Source: Nemertoderma westbladi (lineage: Eukaryota > Xenacoelomorpha > Nemertodermatida > Nemertodermatidae). From it: 49,574 bases of DNA. Below are positions 23,065 to 34,639 of this stretch, in pieces. Made by a program: the position numbers and the translations under genes. The notes beneath the pieces were generated by a model that ran no database searches, was not told the origin of the DNA, and saw only the letters and a list, made by a program, of their open reading frames with translations. Each line of letters starts with the position of its first letter. Within the stretch, counting starts at the first letter, position 1. Location of the stretch: the NCBI GenBank assembly GCA_032718475.1, contig JAUCBJ010005911.1:1-49574 (forward strand), given 5' to 3'.

Positions 23065-23602
23065 TACCCCATAAAATCTTCCATACTGTAATTAAATAAT
23101 GATTCGCAGCAGCAGATTGGTCTTGTGGTGACATTCATACGCTTTCAATCATTATGCCCGTGTTCAATCCCTTTAATATCCTTTCTGGGGGCAAGGAGGA
23201 ATTCCTGGCTGAATTACATAATGAACTGATATGATATACTCTATATGACTTGGAGTGTCTGACTGATATCCGAAAACTTGCCTAAAATATCCGAATTATA
23301 TAATATTATGGGGTCCGGTCGGCACGCCAGCACCATTGCTTGTCATGGGCGCCAGAAACCCTGGTAAGCCACTGGCATCCCATGAAAGTAGGCCTACAGT
23401 TTCCTTTTTTAATTAATAATATCGGATAATTCCTGCCCAAAGACCCACAAAGAGTAACTTTAATACAGCCTTCCTTCCATTCCCTTCCCAATGCAAACAC
23501 CACCTCTACCAACACCCATTTCCATATCAACACTCCCCTCTCAATCAACACCTCTCCCTCAGGTAATACCCTCTCCAAATCAACCACAAACCCCCAAACC
23601 AC
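23065..23602. other. Spacer between the two duplicated segments
   Basis: About 540 bp with no recognised gene. A degenerate tRNA-like pair of words (TGGTCTTGTGGTGA near 23120 and GTTCAATCCC near 23162) may be a decayed SINE. The rest is AT-rich with C-rich patches. Confidence 0.45.
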
Positions 23603-23977
23603 TATATGTACAGGTTATAAGACAGAAATAAGCGCTATAAAACACTTAATAAAGATAAATTAAAAAAAATAAAAAATCTTCATATATAAAATTCCAATAA
23701 AAAGTCGACCGAAAAGTGAAATCCTGGTATTCTTCACATGGGCGTAGTATTTTATTAGTTATTGCGGTATACTGTTTCAGTTTCAATTCTGGGTTCTTTT
23801 TCACAAATATTTTTTATCTTATGATTGAATTGAAATCATTAAAAACAAGTCTAATTATTAATTTGCAAATTTAATTGAATCAAATAATTATGCTGTCCGG
23901 TCCAACTCCCTCTGCCTCCGAGGGGGACGTCGGGGGCTTGGGGGGCTCTGGGATTTGGTGACGGGGCGGGTCTGCGC

Positions 23978-24974
23978 TACTACTAGGATCGGCATGCTGC
24001 ATTGCAGCTGCATTTTTAAGAATGCTGTGCCGGCTTATCGACAAAATTGCACCGCCACAACTCCCTATCACCGATGACATTTGATAGATCATCCGCATCT
24101 TCAAGACCAGTGTCCTTTAAGATGCGTCTCAAGAAAGTCATGGGCTGTCCACCATGCTTATTCACTCCATGAGGCTGCCAAAGTACAAGATTATGCACTG
24201 GGTGGTCCTCACGGCGAAAGCAATGTCCTGCAAAGCGGAGGCGATTTTGTTCTAGTGTCAAGCTTGGGGGAACCAATAAGACACCTCCAATGTTATATAG
24301 TGTCTGGTTGGTGATGTGTGCATTGAACTTGACACAATGAACCCGGCGTAGCATTCTTGTGAATGTGCCATCCAGAGAATTGGTGTCCTCAGCAGTTAGA
24401 GCCCAGCATGGACTCCCATAGAGGAGTACTGGAACTACAGCTGCTCTAAATAATCGGACCTTAAGTTTCCGATTAATTATCGGTGACTTCCAAATCCTGG
24501 AAAGCCTATTCAAGGCTGCCCATCCCTTTCCCTTACGTATTCGAAGGTCCTCACCTGACTTCCGGATCCATGATCCCAGGTAACAGAAGTCATCCACATG
24601 CTCAAGTATACCATCTTTTGAGCTTATGCTCATCCGATCAGAGACTTGCTGAGGACTTTCAAAGTTAACTGTCAAAATTTTGGTCTTTCTGGAGTTAATA
24701 AAAAGACCAACACAAGAAGCAGCATGTTCTAATGAGCTGAGGAGCCGTTGGGCTCCCTCTAGTGATTCTGATAGTACTCCTAAGTCATCAGCAAAGTCTA
24801 GATCAGTTAGGTACTTGGCAGGATTTCCTCGACTTCTGGAGCAAGTAGGTGGAGTTATCATCACCCCATCATCATTATGATGATCTAAGGACATGCGAGA
24901 ACATAGTCAACAACAATTATGAACAAGAATGGTGCAAGTGTGTCTCCCTGGAGGACGCTCCATAACACTTCAAA
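23978..24974 (-). mobile_element. Non-LTR retrotransposon copy 3, 997 bp, with TSD
   Basis: Perfect 11-bp target-site duplications CGGGTCTGCGC lie at 23967-23977 and 24975-24985. The paralogous empty site is at 19450-19460. The 3' TAG tail and GATCGGCATGCTGC end are on the left, and the 5' truncation is at 24974. The sequence is close to that of the 39-kb copy, so the insertion is recent. Confidence 0.93.
24016..24894 (-). pseudogene. C-terminal RT fragment of copy 3
   Basis: A 292-codon open frame covers the FADD motif (near its start, about residue 35) through thumb and C-terminal region to the natural stop. Motif A and the GVLQGD box are mostly missing because of truncation; the last bases of the latter lie in another frame beyond 24894. 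It cannot encode a working RT. Confidence 0.88.
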
Positions 24975-25190
24975 CGGGTCTGCGCGGTGTTGGGCTGGCA
25001 GACGAATTTTAATTTTTTGTTGTATCAATTTGTCATTGTGCTAGTTCCTTGTTAAATTTTAAATATTGTTTTTGTTTTGTTTTGTAAATATCTTGTTATA
25101 TTTATCTATTAAGTATAAAAATAAATAAAATGCTAATAATAATAATTAGGCTGTAAGCACATAACGTTACCGGCGTTACATAGCGTTTAG

Positions 25191-25335
25191 TTTTTTGTTT
25201 TGGTTAAAATAACGTGCCACTGTAACCTGCTCGGCTGCTCCTTTCCCTAAATGGACAATTTAACATTGAGGCGGGATATTAATTCGAGAAGGCGGGTTTT
25301 GCGTTCAGTTTCCCCCCTGTCTCGGTTGTGGTTGA
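25191..25335 (+). repeat. Dispersed repeat family member in duplication B
   Basis: Paralogue of 19684-19835, with GTTTTGGTTAAAATAACGTG, CTGTAACCTGCTC and GCGTTCAGTTTCCCCCCTG. It retains the TTT before the C run that copy A has lost. Confidence 0.6.
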
Positions 25336-27513
25336 AGAACCAAACCGCATGCACATCACTAGAGGATGAGGCCATCTTCTTGGCTCCACTAACATTTCAT
25401 TCGAGGTAACGGATTTTCACGAAGCTAGATCAATTTTGCTGTTCACATTCCTTATTGATCTTCGGTTCCTGCTTCACGACAGACTCCCCAATATCCTTCG
25501 ACGGCAGTTCTCCACCTTTCTGCGAACCAGTGGAGCTATGCCACACGGCCAGACCGGAATCCGGCAGTTACATTATTACCTTGTACCCAGGTGCACCACT
25601 AATATTTTGGCCAAAGTTACCCCGATATGATAATTTCCGTCACAATGTCTAATATGGTTCCTAAATTTACTCACCAAAAGTTGCGAAGGCGACAAATTAT
25701 ATGCCTGGGGCGGGGCGGGGCAATCTAATCCCAGGATGTGAATTTTGTAGTGTATTTTTCGTATGTAGTGTTTAATAATGGTCTTCTGAAAACCAAAAAT
25801 TCAGAACTTTAATTCGGCCAACGTAAACCTGGCCATATTTATTGGTACGAGGTCTTAGCATCAACATAATCCTTATTGCAATATTGTGGGTGGATCTGTC
25901 TGTCTTTGTGACGTCATTGAAGTTTTCTACAAACGTTGTCGTACCCTTCTTTAGCTGTTTAAGAGAGGTTTAAGAGAAGACATTTTGGTGAATATTTGTA
26001 TCGTAGATTTTGTGTAAAGTAAAGTACCGGTAAATAAACTTACAGAGTGTTCTCATTTGTCCAAACTATCACGAATTCCTCTTCTCTGATTGCTGAAACC
26101 ATAGTAAGAAACCATAGTAAGCAAACTAAGAATTGTCCTTCACCCATTACAACAGTAACTCATTATTTCAAAGTTAAACAAAATAGCATCAATATACTGA
26201 AACACCAAAAATAACTACGAAATGCTATCCACTGCCCAATGTGAAAGTAAATGTACAATGTACTGCCAGGTGTCAGTTACAAAATTGAGAATAAAAATAT
26301 TTATAATAATATAATTATAAGATTTATAATAATATGACATACAATTAGAAATTTTAGTTGGAAATCCCAGATTACAGAAGGGTTGAATCTAACCAAAACA
26401 ATAAACAAATTAGCATATCTACAGGTTATAAGACAGAAATAAGCGCTGTTAAAGACTTTGATAAGGAGAAATAAGAAAAAGATGAAATTGTGACCGAAAA
26501 GTGAAAACATGGTAGGTCTATTCATCACATTGGCGATTAAAATAACCCTAAATAAGCTGCCTCTACCCTGTAACCCTTGTAGAATTGTTTGCTACAAGAC
26601 TGCAAGAAGGAGCGAACTGTTGGTTTTTAGTAAATCAATGATTATACATTGAAACCCTGTTAACATGTTGGCAATTTATAATGGCTGTGGAGCCAATCAT
26701 TGAATCACATACTTGAAGGACCAGATGGCAAAAAGTGTTGACTTTCTAGACAGTCCCCATAAACTACACCGTGACTACTACAACTATTATTATTTAGTAT
26801 CTGGCTATTATCAATTAATATGTCTTTCAGTGTTTCTTTTGGCTAATCAACATCGTTCATTGATTGGTTAGTTACATGATCATTGGTTGGATGATAGATT
26901 TCATTCCACAAAAATCTCTGATTCGTCTTTCCATCTAGCGGACCGGAATGGGATTAATTATGAGCTAACGGAGGTTCTTGCTGTATCAATTATTTTGTTC
27001 GTGAACTTGGTGTTTAGCTGGTGCGTAAAGAAAATAATAATCAATACATTAGAAATATTATCTAGAAATAACTTGGTGCTTATTGGTGCTTATTGGTGCT
27101 TATTAATTTGCTTATTAATTTTTCTCTGAATAGAGGTAACCTATTTTAGCGTCTTCCCGATATAAGGCCTTAAATTCTATTTGTACAATTTCTGGAATGA
27201 GAGTTAATGAAAAGAAAACTAAATTTTTCATTAAATGAAGATGTTTATGATAGACAACCGTTATGCGATATTGTAGAAAACGTTACTGTAAGACTTTGTG
27301 ATAATCAATTATACTTATTTATCTATACATATATACTGTATATATATACATATTTATAATTATTTTACAAAGGATGACGTGTAAACTCAAGTATGTTAAT
27401 GTAGAAATCGAAGTGGGAGGAAACTGCAAATAAGTTTGCTATTTTTTGTTTAGTAAATTCAAGTATGCCATTTCATATTAAGAAAAAAGTGTTCGATGCT
27501 GCAGTTTTATCTG

Positions 27514-27655
27514 GATTGCAACGCCGGGTTCACTGTGTCAAGTACAATGCACACATCTCCAACCAGACACTATATAACATTCGAGGTGTCTCATTGGTTC
27601 CCCCAAGCTTGACACCAGAACAAAGCCGCCTCCTCTTTGCAGCGGATTACACTAG
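27514..27655 (+). pseudogene. Plus-strand remnant of the non-LTR element (in duplication B)
   Basis: Paralogue of 22233-22375, encoding RRVHCVKYNAHISNQTLYN and onward. It is present in both copies, so it predates the duplication. Confidence 0.7.
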
Positions 27656-28387
27656 GCTTAACTTTTCAAGAGTTCGCCTTATGTCCCATTCCTTTGGTGT
27701 GGAGACTGGCGGTGGTCACGCATACCCAGGGAGCAGCGAGTCTGCCCGTGTGATGGTCTCTCTGTGCCGACTGAGTCGCACGTGTGGCTCGAGTGCCCCA
27801 TCTCACACCACCTTCGCAATAACCTGGCAAACTCCGTCTTCCATTCACTATTTTAAGCGAAGCTATTTTAATTCTAGTGAAATTTTAATTAATTAATTTA
27901 ATTCTAATTGAATTTTATCTGCGATTATTATATATTTGCGATGTTAGATTTGTATAAATTAAAAGTAATTCATCACATTTCATCAATTTTCAAATTTACA
28001 ATTCATAATTCAGTAATTCAAAAGTAATCCATTTTGTTACTATTTATCTGAGGTAGAATTTGAATTGAAATAGCACTTTGTGCCCGATAATACAGTATTA
28101 GTTTTGACTATTGTTTGTTTGTTTTATTGTTGTTTTAGCAGATATTGTCAATAAATAATAATACTGTAATAATAATAACTAAAATTGATTTGATTTGATA
28201 AACTAAAAATAAATACAAAATGAATAAAATTAAATTTTTGACTAAAATATTTATCTTCCCTCTCAAATCACTTTTCCCACCTTAAAATTTCACCATGGCT
28301 CTAAAAATGATTTTGTATCACTCAATTTTCAAAATATAATAACAGCTGATTACTCTTAAAAATAAAACTGAAACCTGTTCTGGTGTG

Positions 28388-28520
28388 TTTAGTTTATTGT
28401 TTTGGTTAAAATAACGTGCCACTGTAACCTGCTCCGTTCCTTAAATTGAGAATTTACCATTGAGGCGGGGTATTAATTCGCCAAGATGGAATTTGCGTCC
28501 AGTCCCCCCCCCCCCCCTGC
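28388..28520 (+). repeat. Third copy of the GTTTATTGTTTTGGTT family
   Basis: It lies just outside duplication B. It shares GTTTATTGTTTTGGTTAAAA, AACGTGCCACTGTAACCTGC, TTAATTCGCCAAG and TTTGCGTCCAGTCCCCC. It ends in a C run of about 14. Confidence 0.65.
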
Positions 28521-29018
28521 CTTACAATCTGTTATTATTAACATTGTTTGTGTCGATTGTTGGATGTAGTCCACCGCTTTTGACTGTGACTGAGTGGAGT
28601 GTTATCACAGTTTTTGGGTGTTGTCACAAACTACACTTATCGATTGGAAAGCATAAGGTAAACCTAAATAGTAAATATGCAAAAAAATAAAATGTAGAAT
28701 ATCCGTATTAAAATATCCGTTTCGATGGTAACAATAAGGACTTCGCTGGTGACCACTGAGGTTAACTTTGTACTAAGTAACTAGAATATATACACAGTGT
28801 ACAATTAAATATATAATTATTATTATTATCTTTATTCCAGGCCAATACCATAGTAAAATATGACGGGATCCGAGTTTGCGATGGATCCTGACCGGGTAAA
28901 TCTCTTGTCATGTTTCCTATCCATACCCGCGTTTATGGTGACTATGAAGGAAGAAGGCCATAGGCCGGTAAAATAAGAGTTCTTGGTTTATCATTGTTAT
29001 TAATAGCTGATATATATA
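28521..29018. other. Spacer, no gene seen
   Basis: AT-rich sequence with a TATA repeat near 29011-29020 that borders the next element. No coding motif. Confidence 0.45.
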
Positions 29019-29020
29019 TA

Positions 29021-30892
29021 GTCCGGCAGCCACGTACCTCTTTTTGGCCTAACCGAAAATTTTTGGACGGATTACATTTTTTGGATGTTTCGGTGTCTAT
29101 GGGTCCCTCTTAACATAAAAAAGTGGTTTATGGACTTTGACACCTTGGGCAATTTGAATTAATGACCCGCTTCTATGGACTACAGCAATTTCTATGAAAG
29201 CTTAGCAATCAGAATGGCGATTATCTGTTAGGCTTGAACTGGTTGTAATTTTGATCGAAAATATGAAAATTTTAGAGAAACTATTGAAGTGTTGCTATGG
29301 TAACGAAGGCACTACAACTATCGCTGTATCTTTCCAAATGAAAACTACCGGTACTATGCTTAATGATATATTTGTTTTTTGGTTCGTCTGTGCACTTTGT
29401 TAATAATGTTTTTCCCTAAATATTATGCACCACATCAATTTTGTGTAGAAGTATGGTTGGCAACAAATACCCGTATTCATGGAAACTACAGTAATTTATT
29501 GCGGACATCACATCTGAAGCATTTAAAACCTAGACAGAAAATTATTACCTTAAAATGTATATATAAATCATTTGTCTCAAGCTTGTTTATTTAAGCGTGA
29601 CACTTTTTTAATGCTAAATTTATAAAATTTAGTTAATGCATGGCGAATATGGAGACTATGCATTTTATATTATTCATTGTTTGATTATAATATAATATTA
29701 GATTACGAAATGTTTGCGCATGAATCTTTATTGCAATTGCAGAATTCTGAGCAATCAGTTTGGTTTTTTCTGCAGGTGCACTTCTGCGATTTACAAGGGA
29801 TTTTGGAAGAACAGCTACACCGAATTAATTGCAAAATGCATTCCGGAGCTGGTGGTATGCCCTCAGGTATTGCAATCGGGGAAAGTTGATTGTTGGCTAT
29901 TCTCCACCCATATTCTCTGGGGTCTACACTAGGTGGTCTAATTTCTATTGTGTTCTTCCACACCATTACTTGCAAATGGGCTCTTTTCACGTTCTCTGTG
30001 AAGGATTCAGTGGTCGGTGGTATTGTTTGCAGCTTTGCACAGCTGGTGATTGTTTTTTCTGTCCACATCTTTTGTCTTAACTGGCTCATGTTGTTTTTTC
30101 TGTCCACATCTTTTGTCTTAACTGGCTCATGTTGTCTGAGGCATATCCATAGCAGTCAGAAATAAAGTTGGTACATTCCTTTAAGACTGTAGATTGCGGT
30201 GCTTCCATTTCTCCCAAACAAGAAAGAGTGAGTCCTTTCTCCAATGCCTTGATGACTTTAGCTTTGCCAATCCCAAACATACTCGCAACCGTGTCACACC
30301 CAGATAAAGCATGGCCTCCCAAAAGATTGCAAAAGATCACAAATATAGTTACCGTAGAAACATCAGCTGAATATTATAATCGCTGAAATTTGTAATCTTT
30401 AATAATTATGTTAACACTTCAACATGTCAGGTTAGGACATAAATATCATCCCAATTTCGATTCTTAACCTTGTCTAAAGTTACAGAAAGGCCACGCTAAT
30501 AAAATAAACATAATTTATCTAACTTTCCTGCATATTCTTGTAACTAATGGTATAATTAAAGGCGATTGAAATCGCAACACTGAACTTTAATGCCGTCTCC
30601 ATAGCAACGCAACAGGATCTAAAAATCAGACAAAAAAGATTGGCAATTTTTCGTAAATGAACTAAATTGACTTTGTAGAAGATTTTAATCCATTATGACG
30701 TGCTGTTTTGCAGTTGCTATGCCTTAAATGAGAATTACGTGGTCCTTAGCAACTAGGTCGTTATTTCAAAATGCCCAAAGTCAAAAATGTTATAATCGCC
30801 ATTTCCTCATTAAGTGAGACCTATAGAACTCAAAACATCAAAAAAATTAAATCCGTCCAAAAATTTTCGGTATACCTTTGTGGCTGCCGGAC
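29021..30892. mobile_element. 1.87-kb TIR DNA transposon with a decayed ORF
   Basis: The ends are inverted repeats. GTCCGGCAGCCAC at 29021 matches GTGGCTGCCGGAC ending at 30892. A second shared block, CCGAAAATTTTTGGACGGAT (29053-29072) and its complement (about 30851-30870), follows. Overall the TIRs are imperfect over roughly 80 bp. Flanking TA on both sides is compatible with a TA-type duplication but is not diagnostic beside a TA repeat. Inside is a minus-strand broken ORF. The superfamily was not recognised. Confidence 0.78.
29703..30340 (-). pseudogene. XPG/FEN-like plus Cys-rich TE protein, frameshifted
   Basis: The N-terminal piece (30340 to 30086) carries GGHALSGCDTVASMFGIGKA, which resembles the GCD-to-GIG helix-hairpin region of XPG/FEN nucleases. 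The C-terminal piece (30107 to 29703) has PPTTESFTENVKRAHLQ and a YGW motif. It ends in a Cys-rich tail: C-S-C, C, C-T-C, C and C-N-C pairs over about 35 residues. The two pieces are out of frame because a 41-bp segment (CTGTCCACATCTTTTGTC onward) is tandemly duplicated at about 30060-30140. From memory, similar high-copy proteins of unknown function occur in many invertebrates. The nuclease likeness is an inference. Confidence 0.65.
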
Positions 30893-32384
30893 TAATAAGT
30901 ACCGGTAGAAAGATTACAGCACAATCAATAGGTATTACGGGCGATGGTGAAAAAACGTCCGACATCCACTGTAATTAATAGCCAACTGAACACACTTGAT
31001 ATTGACCAACGCATATATATGGCAATTATGGGGAAACTTACTTCACAGTCCTAGCTACTTGGCGAACAACCAATTAATAGATACACGTTATATTTGCCAA
31101 CTGTGGCCCTCCCATTGGTCAGTTTTCCCCACTCCTGTAACTCCATGTTCCCTTTGCCCTGTGTTAGCCTCTCCCCCCTGAGATGTGTTGTTAAACCATA
31201 TCTCCCGGCTAACATTGCTTCACCTCATATTTCTCCGGTATGCAATAATATATTGCATAACTGAGTGATTGGTAAAGCACCCTGTTCCCCATTCTACTGG
31301 TAGGTGGCGTGTAGCATTATGGATCCGATTACATAAAATGATTATATTTATATTGAACACAAATCAAGCACAATAATATTAATAGAAAAAACAACATTAT
31401 ACAACAATATTTTATAGTTTTACAGGAATAAAATACTGTAAAAATCATATTGTTCTTAAACTATTTCAACGAAGTCCTTGTTACCATAGCAATGGTATAG
31501 TTGTATTTATGTTGTTAACATTTAAGTTTGCATTGCGTTTATGCCTCCGAATAGTTTTCTGTTCATGTCTACAGAGACAGACCTCATCGATCATGACTTA
31601 GTTATTTGGTCATCTTAGCCTTTTTCAAGCTTTTGTAAAATGTTACAGGAGCGATCCCTGAGGCACTTCGCCACCCAGAAAATCAATATGTCACCTCAAA
31701 CAGTTATTAGCCAAAATGGGAAACAATTAAACTTGTAAGGCTTGTAAGAACCCCAAAGGTCAACATATTTTGTTGTCATAAAACTGTGTCTTATAGCCAG
31801 CTTGCTGGCTTTCTTGTAAATATTTTTGATTTAATCCTAATAGCTAAATAATTTTCAATGAATACTAAGTGACATGCGTTTTATGTTAAAGTGATTTGTG
31901 TGATCTGTAGGGTGTGGCTCGAGCCCACCTGGGGGGAACCCAGGTATTACGCCCACGCATTACGTGGGCGGTTTAATCCATAGAACTAGATTGCATAATG
32001 AATTATACAACACGTACATGGGGCTGGGGCCTTTGTGCAGCACGGGACTAGGATAACCCGAGAAAGATGTAATCCCAGTACTTGTTTGTTCTACTACTTC
32101 CTTAGCAGCTTGCCTACTTGCTCTGTTTAAGCAATGCTCATAGGTCACCCTTACCAAATTTCAAATGAATCTGATGGTTGGTTCTATAATTAGAGCAACA
32201 TCTACGTTTTTGACATTTCGCCACCTTACTGCAGACAGAGGTACTATAAACTATGAGTTAATCACCGTAACACTGCTTGGCACCGCTATATCCGTAGTCG
32301 GCAACTATAGGCTTACTTGCAATCAATCAAGGGCGAGACCACAAAGCTAACAATCTTATCGTTTCTTAAAATTGGAATATAAAC
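30893..32384. other. Non-coding spacer, nothing identified
   Basis: AT-rich sequence with no repeat or recognised coding motif. A 65-codon minus frame at 31960-32157 has no known features. An 11-bp hairpin-like word pair (CCACCTGGGGGGAACCCAGG, near 31926) is the only visible structure. Confidence 0.45.
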
Positions 32385-33869
32385 ATGGACGGTGACAACA
32401 TTGTGGGGAGTCGTACCCGAACCACGCCACGCTGTAAGTGCAATCGTAGCGGGATTTGCAAATCTTGCATCTGCGCTAGACGTGGCATAGAATGTCAGAA
32501 TTGTCTGCCATCGAAGTTTCTGAAATGCAAGAGTACCACTAACAATAAGAAACCGACTATAATCTCTTATGGTCTAACCAACTCCAAACCATCTGCCTGC
32601 AGCTCCGGTTGGATTTACTATGCCTGCGTACGTCTTGAAAGCTTCCGGTTTCACGTCGTTGGCCCAAAGGGACCCGTCGAGTCTGGTGTTGGCCCAAAGA
32701 GACCCACCGAGTTTGGGGACGACGCAAAGCGACTCACTGAGTCTGGTGACGACCTAAAGAGACCCACCGAGTCTGGTGTTGGCCCAATGAGACCCACTGA
32801 GTCTGGTGTTGGCCCAAAGAGACCCACCGAGTCTGGTGTTGGCCCAAAGAGACCCGTCGAGTCTGGTGTTGGCCCAAAGAGACCCACTGAGTTTGGGGAC
32901 GACCCAAAGCGACTCACTGAGTCTGGTGACAACCCAAAGAGACCCACCGAGTCTGGTGCTGGCCCAAAGAGACCCAATGAGTCTGGTGTTGGCCCAAAGA
33001 GACCCACCGAGTCTGGTGTTGGCCCAAAAAGACCCGTCGAGTCTGGTGTTGACCCAAAGAGACCCACCGAGTTTGGGGACGACCCAAAGCGGCTCACTGA
33101 GTCTGGTGACGACCCAAAGAGACCCACCGAGTCTGGTGCTGTCCCAAAGAGACCCAATAAGTCTGGTGTTGGCCCAAAGAGACCCACCGAGTCTGGTGTT
33201 GGCCCAAAGAGACCCGTCGAGTCTGGTGTTGACCCAAAGAGACCCACCGAGTTTGGGGACGACCCAAAGCGACTCACTGAGTCTGGTGACGACCCAAATA
33301 GACCCACCGAGTCTGGTGCTGTCCCAAAGAGACCCAACAAGTCTGGTGTTGGCCCAAAGAGACCCACCGAGTCTGGTGTTGACCCAAAGAGACCCACCGA
33401 GTTTGGGGACGACCCGAAGCGACTCACTGAGTCTGGTGACGACCCAAAGAGACCCACCGAGTCTGGTGTTGCCCTAATGAGACCCACCGAGTCTGGTGTT
33501 GGCCCAAAGAGACCCGCCGAGTCTGGGGACGACCCAAAGCGACTCACCGAGTCTGGTGACGACCCAAAGAGACCCACCGAGTCTGGTGTTGACCCAAAGA
33601 GATCCACCGAATCTGGAACGACCCAAAGCGACTTACCGAGTCTGATGACGACCCAAAGAGACCCACCGAGTCTGGTGTTGGCCCAAAGAGCCCCAACGAG
33701 TAAGGGGACCTCCCAAAGAAACCTACTATGTCTGGGAATGACCCCAAGCGACCCACCGCGTCTGCGGATGACCCAAAACGACCCATCGAGTCGGGTGATG
33801 ACCCAAAGAGACCCACCGAGTCTGGGAATCTCCCAAAAAGTCCCACTGTGTCTGGGGACGACCCAATGA
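32385..33869 (+). CDS. Cys-rich N-terminus followed by decapeptide repeats; TE-associated protein
   Basis: Residues 17-48 hold eight cysteines in the pattern C-x-C-x5-C-x2-C-x-C-x6-C-x2-C-x7-C, a compact zinc-binding-like module. From about residue 90 the frame is built of ten-residue units (consensus G-P-K-R-P-T-E-S-G-V) encoded by 30-bp DNA repeats. A unit one base short near 33615 shifts the frame, so residues after about 410 read out of register and the original frame resumes in another phase at 33728-34018. The opposite strand is also open through the repeats, as expected for a 30-bp period without stops. Similar Cys modules occur, from memory, at the start of mobile-element proteins. 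Together with the peptidase remnant downstream this may be one decayed TE ORF. Calling it a functional gene is not justified. Confidence 0.5.
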   Translation: MDGDNIVGSRTRTTPRCKCNRSGICKSCICARRGIECQNCLPSKFLKCKSTTNNKKPTIISYGLTNSKPSACSSGWIYYACVRLESFRFHVVGPKGPVESGVGPKRPTEFGDDAKRLTESGDDLKRPTESGVGPMRPTESGVGPKRPTESGVGPKRPVESGVGPKRPTEFGDDPKRLTESGDNPKRPTESGAGPKRPNESGVGPKRPTESGVGPKRPVESGVDPKRPTEFGDDPKRLTESGDDPKRPTESGAVPKRPNKSGVGPKRPTESGVGPKRPVESGVDPKRPTEFGDDPKRLTESGDDPNRPTESGAVPKRPNKSGVGPKRPTESGVDPKRPTEFGDDPKRLTESGDDPKRPTESGVALMRPTESGVGPKRPAESGDDPKRLTESGDDPKRPTESGVDPKRSTESGTTQSDLPSLMTTQRDPPSLVLAQRAPTSKGTSQRNLLCLGMTPSDPPRLRMTQNDPSSRVMTQRDPPSLGISQKVPLCLGTTQ

Positions 33870-34015
33870 GACCCACCGTGTCAGGTGACGAACCACAGAG
33901 ACCCAACGGGTCTGGAGACCTCCCACAGATACCCACCGTGTCTGGGGACGACCCTAAGCGACCCACAGAGTCTGGCGATGGCCTTAAGCGACCACCTATT
34001 TTATGGAGAGGACTC
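32656..34015. repeat. 30-bp coding minisatellite with 180-bp higher-order unit
   Basis: About 45 units of the type GACCCAAAGAGACCCACCGA plus GTCTGGTGTT. The marked variant containing GAGTTTGGGGAC recurs at about 32711, 32891, 33071, 33251 and 33401. That is a 180-bp (six-unit) higher-order repeat in the centre, with a 150-bp step at the end. Units become more diverged to the right of 33600. Confidence 0.93.
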
Positions 34016-34639
34016 TAAGCGACTCATGGATTCTGGATGACCCCAAGGTTAGACCCATCGAGGGTGGGGTCGACCAATCACGTTTGGGACGGACTCCAAG
34101 TCACATTCCGACCTCTGGTTTAAACATAATGATGTCCTCGTCGAAGATCTACATGAGGATGGGTCAGATACCTCGGTCCTCCAGTAATCTGGGAGGTGCT
34201 AAAATGGTGGATCTGTGTTCGGTAAGCCCGGGAAACAACAGACCCGACCCAGACTATTGACCCGACACAGGGACATTTTTAATTACTCTACTGTCAATTG
34301 TATCAATGTCTGCCCAGACTCAGCTATTTTACGTACCATTGAGCATTGTAATAATAACCACTATGTCTACAGTACCGTTTCCAACTGTAATGGTCATAAT
34401 TACTCTAAAACTGACACTATTTTAGGTAAACACTCCATAGATCTGGATTCCAGCTTAGTCATGCATAGATCCAAAATTGATCCTAATGTCTTTAATTCAG
34501 CGAACAACAAAACTTCCCAGGAAGATCATCCTAGTCTTATTTCTGATATGTATTGATGTGTATTTGAAAAGTGGTAGGTCTCATAAATCGTGGGAGTATA
34601 GTGGAAAAATCACTGATTTCTTCAAAAGTTATCCTTTAA

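Larger units (their letters stand above)
23897..25140 (+). mobile_element. Copy B of the SINE-like insertion, interrupted by a retrotransposon
   Basis: The same 250-bp SINE-like sequence as at 19380 is split by the retrotransposon at 23978-24974. Its flanking repeat persists on the right (25141-25154); the left one has a point change (ATTATGCTGT). This places the SINE-like insertion before the 4-kb duplication and the retrotransposon after it. Confidence 0.7.
23603..28340 (+). repeat. Segmental duplication, copy B
   Basis: Direct repeat of 19089-23064. It is longer because it carries the 997-bp retrotransposon plus its TSD, and it lacks the 284 bp of hammerhead element plus TSD. After correcting for both, the lengths agree (about 4.0 kb). 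Small local differences include an extra TATTGGTGC unit near 27090 and a TATA-rich expansion near 27320. Confidence 0.9.

Noticed and set aside
23105-23180. tRNA gene or SINE
   Set aside because: Only weak box-like words; no cloverleaf, tail or TSD found.
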